Below, piece after piece: positions 60,976-64,000 of a stretch of DNA of 64,000 bases. The stretch's first letter is position 1; each line of letters begins with the position of its first letter. The DNA is from Himantopus leucocephalus (Eukaryota > Chordata > Aves > Charadriiformes > Recurvirostridae): contig RSEF01000014.1 in the NCBI GenBank assembly GCA_003993805.1, forward strand, positions 6,633,890-6,697,889, in the 5' to 3' direction. A program made the position numbers and the translations under genes. The notes under the pieces are model-generated. The model did not search any database. It saw only the letters and a list, made by a program, of their open reading frames with translations, and was not told where the DNA came from.

Positions 60976-63900
60976 GTCCTTGGTACATTTATTTGGCACA
61001 GGGGGGGAGAAATATTTTCCAGCCTCTTCCGTTATTTTTGGCTTGAAGAAGTTTCTGGGTGCCTTGCCAGCACGCTCACGAGTTAACAGCTCAGGATGGT
61101 GAAAATGGGCTGAAGTTCCTCGCTGTTAGTTCTGGACTGTAAAACCTTATAATCCCCCGCTGCTTTTCGGCTAAAACGACATTCTCAAATAGTTTCCACC
61201 CAAAATTTCATCAGCCTTAAATATTTTGTTATTTTGGGGTGATAAACTTCCTCCAGATCCTTAATACGGGGGAGTCGAAACCCGTTCAGAACTGGAAACC
61301 CACGGGGCCACCATTTTGTACGCCTTCCTCTCATCCCCTCGCAAATACTATTAGTGTCCCCCTCCTGCAGCGTTGTAGCAGCCGTTAATCGGTTCCCACA
61401 AAGGTGCTGATGTCGGGGAGGCTGGACCGGACCCCAGGGCGGCTCTGGTATCGCAGCGTGGCTGTCGGTGCTTTCCGCCAGCTGAGCATCTGGCCTCGAG
61501 AAGTAAACTAAACACAGGCAGGTCGGCTACAGCTCTGCTGGGAGAAATGAGGGCGAGAAATCAATGTTTTCCAAGTGGGAGATGGGGGCGAAAAAAAAAA
61601 AAAAGTCAAACTGCTAACTTGTATTTTCCTGCTCCTGAAAGGGATATTATAAATAATGCAGTGTTGTATAAATACAGGCAGCCCTCTGCGGCTGGTAGCT
61701 CGTAATAACCCAGAGGTATCAATGTACCCATTCTGAAGATGAAAATCCCGACGCCGTAGCGTTTCGTGAATGAGACATTGTTCTGCAAAATTGCCGTAAG
61801 ATGCAGAAGTGCTTTTTTGAGGTCATCAGGCTCCGAAGTGTATCATCCTTCCACTTCCAGCCCTTACTCTTCTCAGGACGCGTTTCCTCCGCGCATTTTT
61901 GTGGTTAGGAGTGGAGCACAGACATAAACACGGGAGTGGATGGGAAATGTGCCACGGCATTTGTAGCCTAAACAATACGAGGGAGAACAGATTGGCCTCC
62001 CGCCCTGCCCTGAACGGCACAAGCGATGGCATGACTGAATCCACTAATCTGGGCTTTCATTACTGACCCTTTTCCTGCTATTTGTCTCATTTGTTTCCTC
62101 TTCTTCCCCCTGCGTTTTTGCTCCAGGCTTATTTATTTTTCTCCCTGCTTCTTTTATTTTCTTTTTTTTTTTTTAAGCCTGCCTCTTGGGTTTTGGTTGT
62201 TTTTTTTTTTTTTCCCCCNGGCCAATTATTTTCGTTTCAAACCTGCGTTTCCCACAAAATCAAAAGGAACTTTGTCTGAACACACGTTTTTGTTGGGGTT
62301 TTGTTCACTTCCACTGTGTCCCAAGAACAGGAGTCCTTTTGCTTCGCTGTCTTGTGTCCTTGGAAATGCGGGGCACGTCCCTCCGAGGCGAGGCAACGTG
62401 GCCGCTGGCTTCCCGGGCCGGTAGAGACCTTCATTAGGTAGGCAATTGCCATGTTCACCACCGTTCGTTAACGAGTTAGGATAACCCTAAGGCGGATGAG
62501 TCTGGCGCGTGAAGACATTCTGCAAAGTTTTACAAGGCAAATTTCTCAGCGGCGCTGAAACCGGGGAACTCCATTGCGCAACCAGAGAATCTGCACCTGG
62601 ATACGGAGAAAGGAGCAAACCGCGAACTATCAATGCGTGACAGTGACAGTAACGTGCCAGAGGAGGAAGCGGCCCACACCCACGACGTCATTCGAAGGTA
62701 CTTCCCGGCGTTGTGCAACTTCTAGGGGGTTTGGTTCACCATTCACGTGGATGCGGGTCGGACGGGCACCCTCGCAAAGCAACAGTGCGCGGGGCGGCCA
62801 AGCCGTGGGCTGGTGGTTCTTCACCCTGAGCCAATGTCCTGGGTAACCTGAGTTCATACAAGTGCTTTGCACTTTGTGCGCTAATCAGACGGCGCAGATA
62901 AGGCTGAAAGGCAGGGCTGAAAAAAAGCAGGTGTAATATAGCCTGGGGCCTCACGTCAGGAGTGATAAAATGCCCTACAAACACCGGTGACCTCACCACA
63001 GCCCTCTCAAACTGGGAGGGATTAATATCCCTCCTTTGGCAGGAGGATGTTGAGGCACAGGCTTTGCCTGTGAGACCAAGCCCGGGTTTGTGTGACTGGT
63101 ATCTGAGTGGCCTTGATTACAAATGTCCTCCGCGCAGGGCAAAGAAAACACATCTTTCTTACAAAACAGCAGGATGAGTTATTTTTGGGTCTCTATAAAT
63201 TGTCTGTTTTCCAGCACTATCATTCATACCCTACCAGGGGAACATGACTGACCTAATTAAAGTCTAATTCCAACAGTACAAGACTAAACTTGTAAATACA
63301 AACTTTTTTTTTTTTAAATTTGAGGTTTTTTCATATATGTATGAGTACATGTGATTGGTAGAAACACCCCAGAGGTTGGGGGCAGGGGAGGAGCAATTAG
63401 GAGTCATCAGAGAAGCCGAACTATGGAAAATTTGGGGTGAAGCAGGGCAAATTTCCAGACTGATTTATGAGACTGTGACTTAATCTGCTAGGAGACTGTA
63501 TCCTCTGGGATAAAACCTCACGTAACCTGATGGAAATTAGGAAACATTTTACCCCATACCATGGAAAGAAGTGGAAGAGGAAGGATTCAGCATTTCAATC
63601 CTCCATCCAGCAAAAACCATCCAGGGTGACCGATGAAGATGCTTTCATTGATCCATAGCCATCTCCGCACCACAGAAGAAATTAAAGAGGTGAGAAAAAG
63701 ATGCCTGTTTTTCAAGAAGCCCCATTCTATGAAGTGAGCAAGGGTTAATCCAACCAGCCAAACTCCTGCCTTTAGTTGCTATAGAAAATCCTCCCCATGA
63801 GGTTGAGTGAGAAGCTTCCAGCCGTACCTGCTGGGTTTGTCGGGAGGGACTGTGCCCGGACATGTTCGGGATGGCTCTCATCCAGCACCCGCTGGATGCT

Positions 63901-64000
63901 GAATGAATCACGAGCCAAACAGCTTCACCCTTGCCCTTAGTCCACGCGCCCAGAAAAAACAGCCACAGCCCAGGCACCGGTGCTGCCGGAGACAGAATTG
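60976..64000. other. Intergenic region downstream of SDK2
   Basis: No convincing exon on either strand. It includes T-rich tracts (62162-62174 and 62200-62213, with an N at 62219) and a CpG-rich segment near 62460-62830. From memory of the human map the next gene on this side is expected to be CDC42EP4, in the same orientation, but none of its coding sequence is recognisable here. Confidence 0.6.
62460..62830. other. CpG-rich segment with a 70-codon open frame
   Basis: CG dinucleotides are clearly more frequent here than in flanking DNA. A + frame is open for 70 codons from 62513 to TAG at 62723-62725. Its only ATG is at 62636, giving a 30-residue peptide MRDSDSNVPEEEAAH... ending RRYFPALCNF. 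I recognise neither the frame nor a splice acceptor. It may be a CpG island or a non-coding remnant. Confidence 0.3.

Noticed and set aside
1..64000. CRISPR arrays, tRNA or rRNA genes, bacterial operons
   Set aside because: No regularly spaced repeats, no tRNA- or rRNA-like sequence and a clearly spliced vertebrate gene.

Overview
This is vertebrate, almost certainly avian, nuclear DNA carrying the 3' third of one large spliced gene on the + strand. The bird assignment rests on a CR1 LINE 3' end (about 31390-31544), a decayed CR1 reverse-transcriptase fragment (about 35000-35530), a solo LTR of a type I know from bird genomes (16280-16652), and compact introns. There is no bacterial-style organisation, and most open reading frames are chance frames in introns.

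The gene is SDK2 (sidekick cell adhesion molecule 2), a homophilic synaptic adhesion protein of the immunoglobulin superfamily. I could place 14 consecutive coding exons from 859 to 54850. Joined, they keep one frame for 655 codons plus a stop. They encode, in order: the end of FNIII domain 9 (exon A), FNIII 10 (B-D), FNIII 11 (E-F), FNIII 12 (G-H), FNIII 13 (I-J), the juxtamembrane and transmembrane segment (K), and the cytoplasmic tail (K-N), which ends in the PDZ ligand SSFV. Every FNIII module is bounded by phase-1 introns. Exon letters are local to this window. The signal peptide, the six Ig domains and FNIII 1-8 lie upstream of position 1. I prefer SDK2 to SDK1 because the tail matches what I remember of SDK2 and lacks the extra proline-rich stretch of SDK1 before the C-terminus.

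Layout: 1-858 is the end of an upstream intron. From 859 to 11640 are exons A-D. Intron 4 (11641-27073, 15.4 kb) is the largest and holds the solo LTR and a palindromic element. From 27074 to 34473 are exons E-I, a denser stretch. Intron 9 (34474-42522) holds the CR1 RT fragment, a second palindromic-type repeat and an AT-rich segment resembling a regulatory element. From 42523 to 54850 are exons J-N. After 54850 come the 3'UTR and intergenic DNA, with several possible poly(A) signals, one 100-N gap and a CpG-rich stretch near 62.5 kb. No second gene is convincingly present.

The most notable signals are: (1) intron 5 appears to use a non-canonical GC donor; (2) reading through that donor adds an in-frame hydrophobic, membrane-span-like segment, then a stop, then ATTAAA, which would give a shortened membrane-anchored form; (3) a coding-looking stretch in intron 13 (about 53562-53796) ends at a good splice donor and matches nothing I recognise; (4) several old mobile elements have clear structure.
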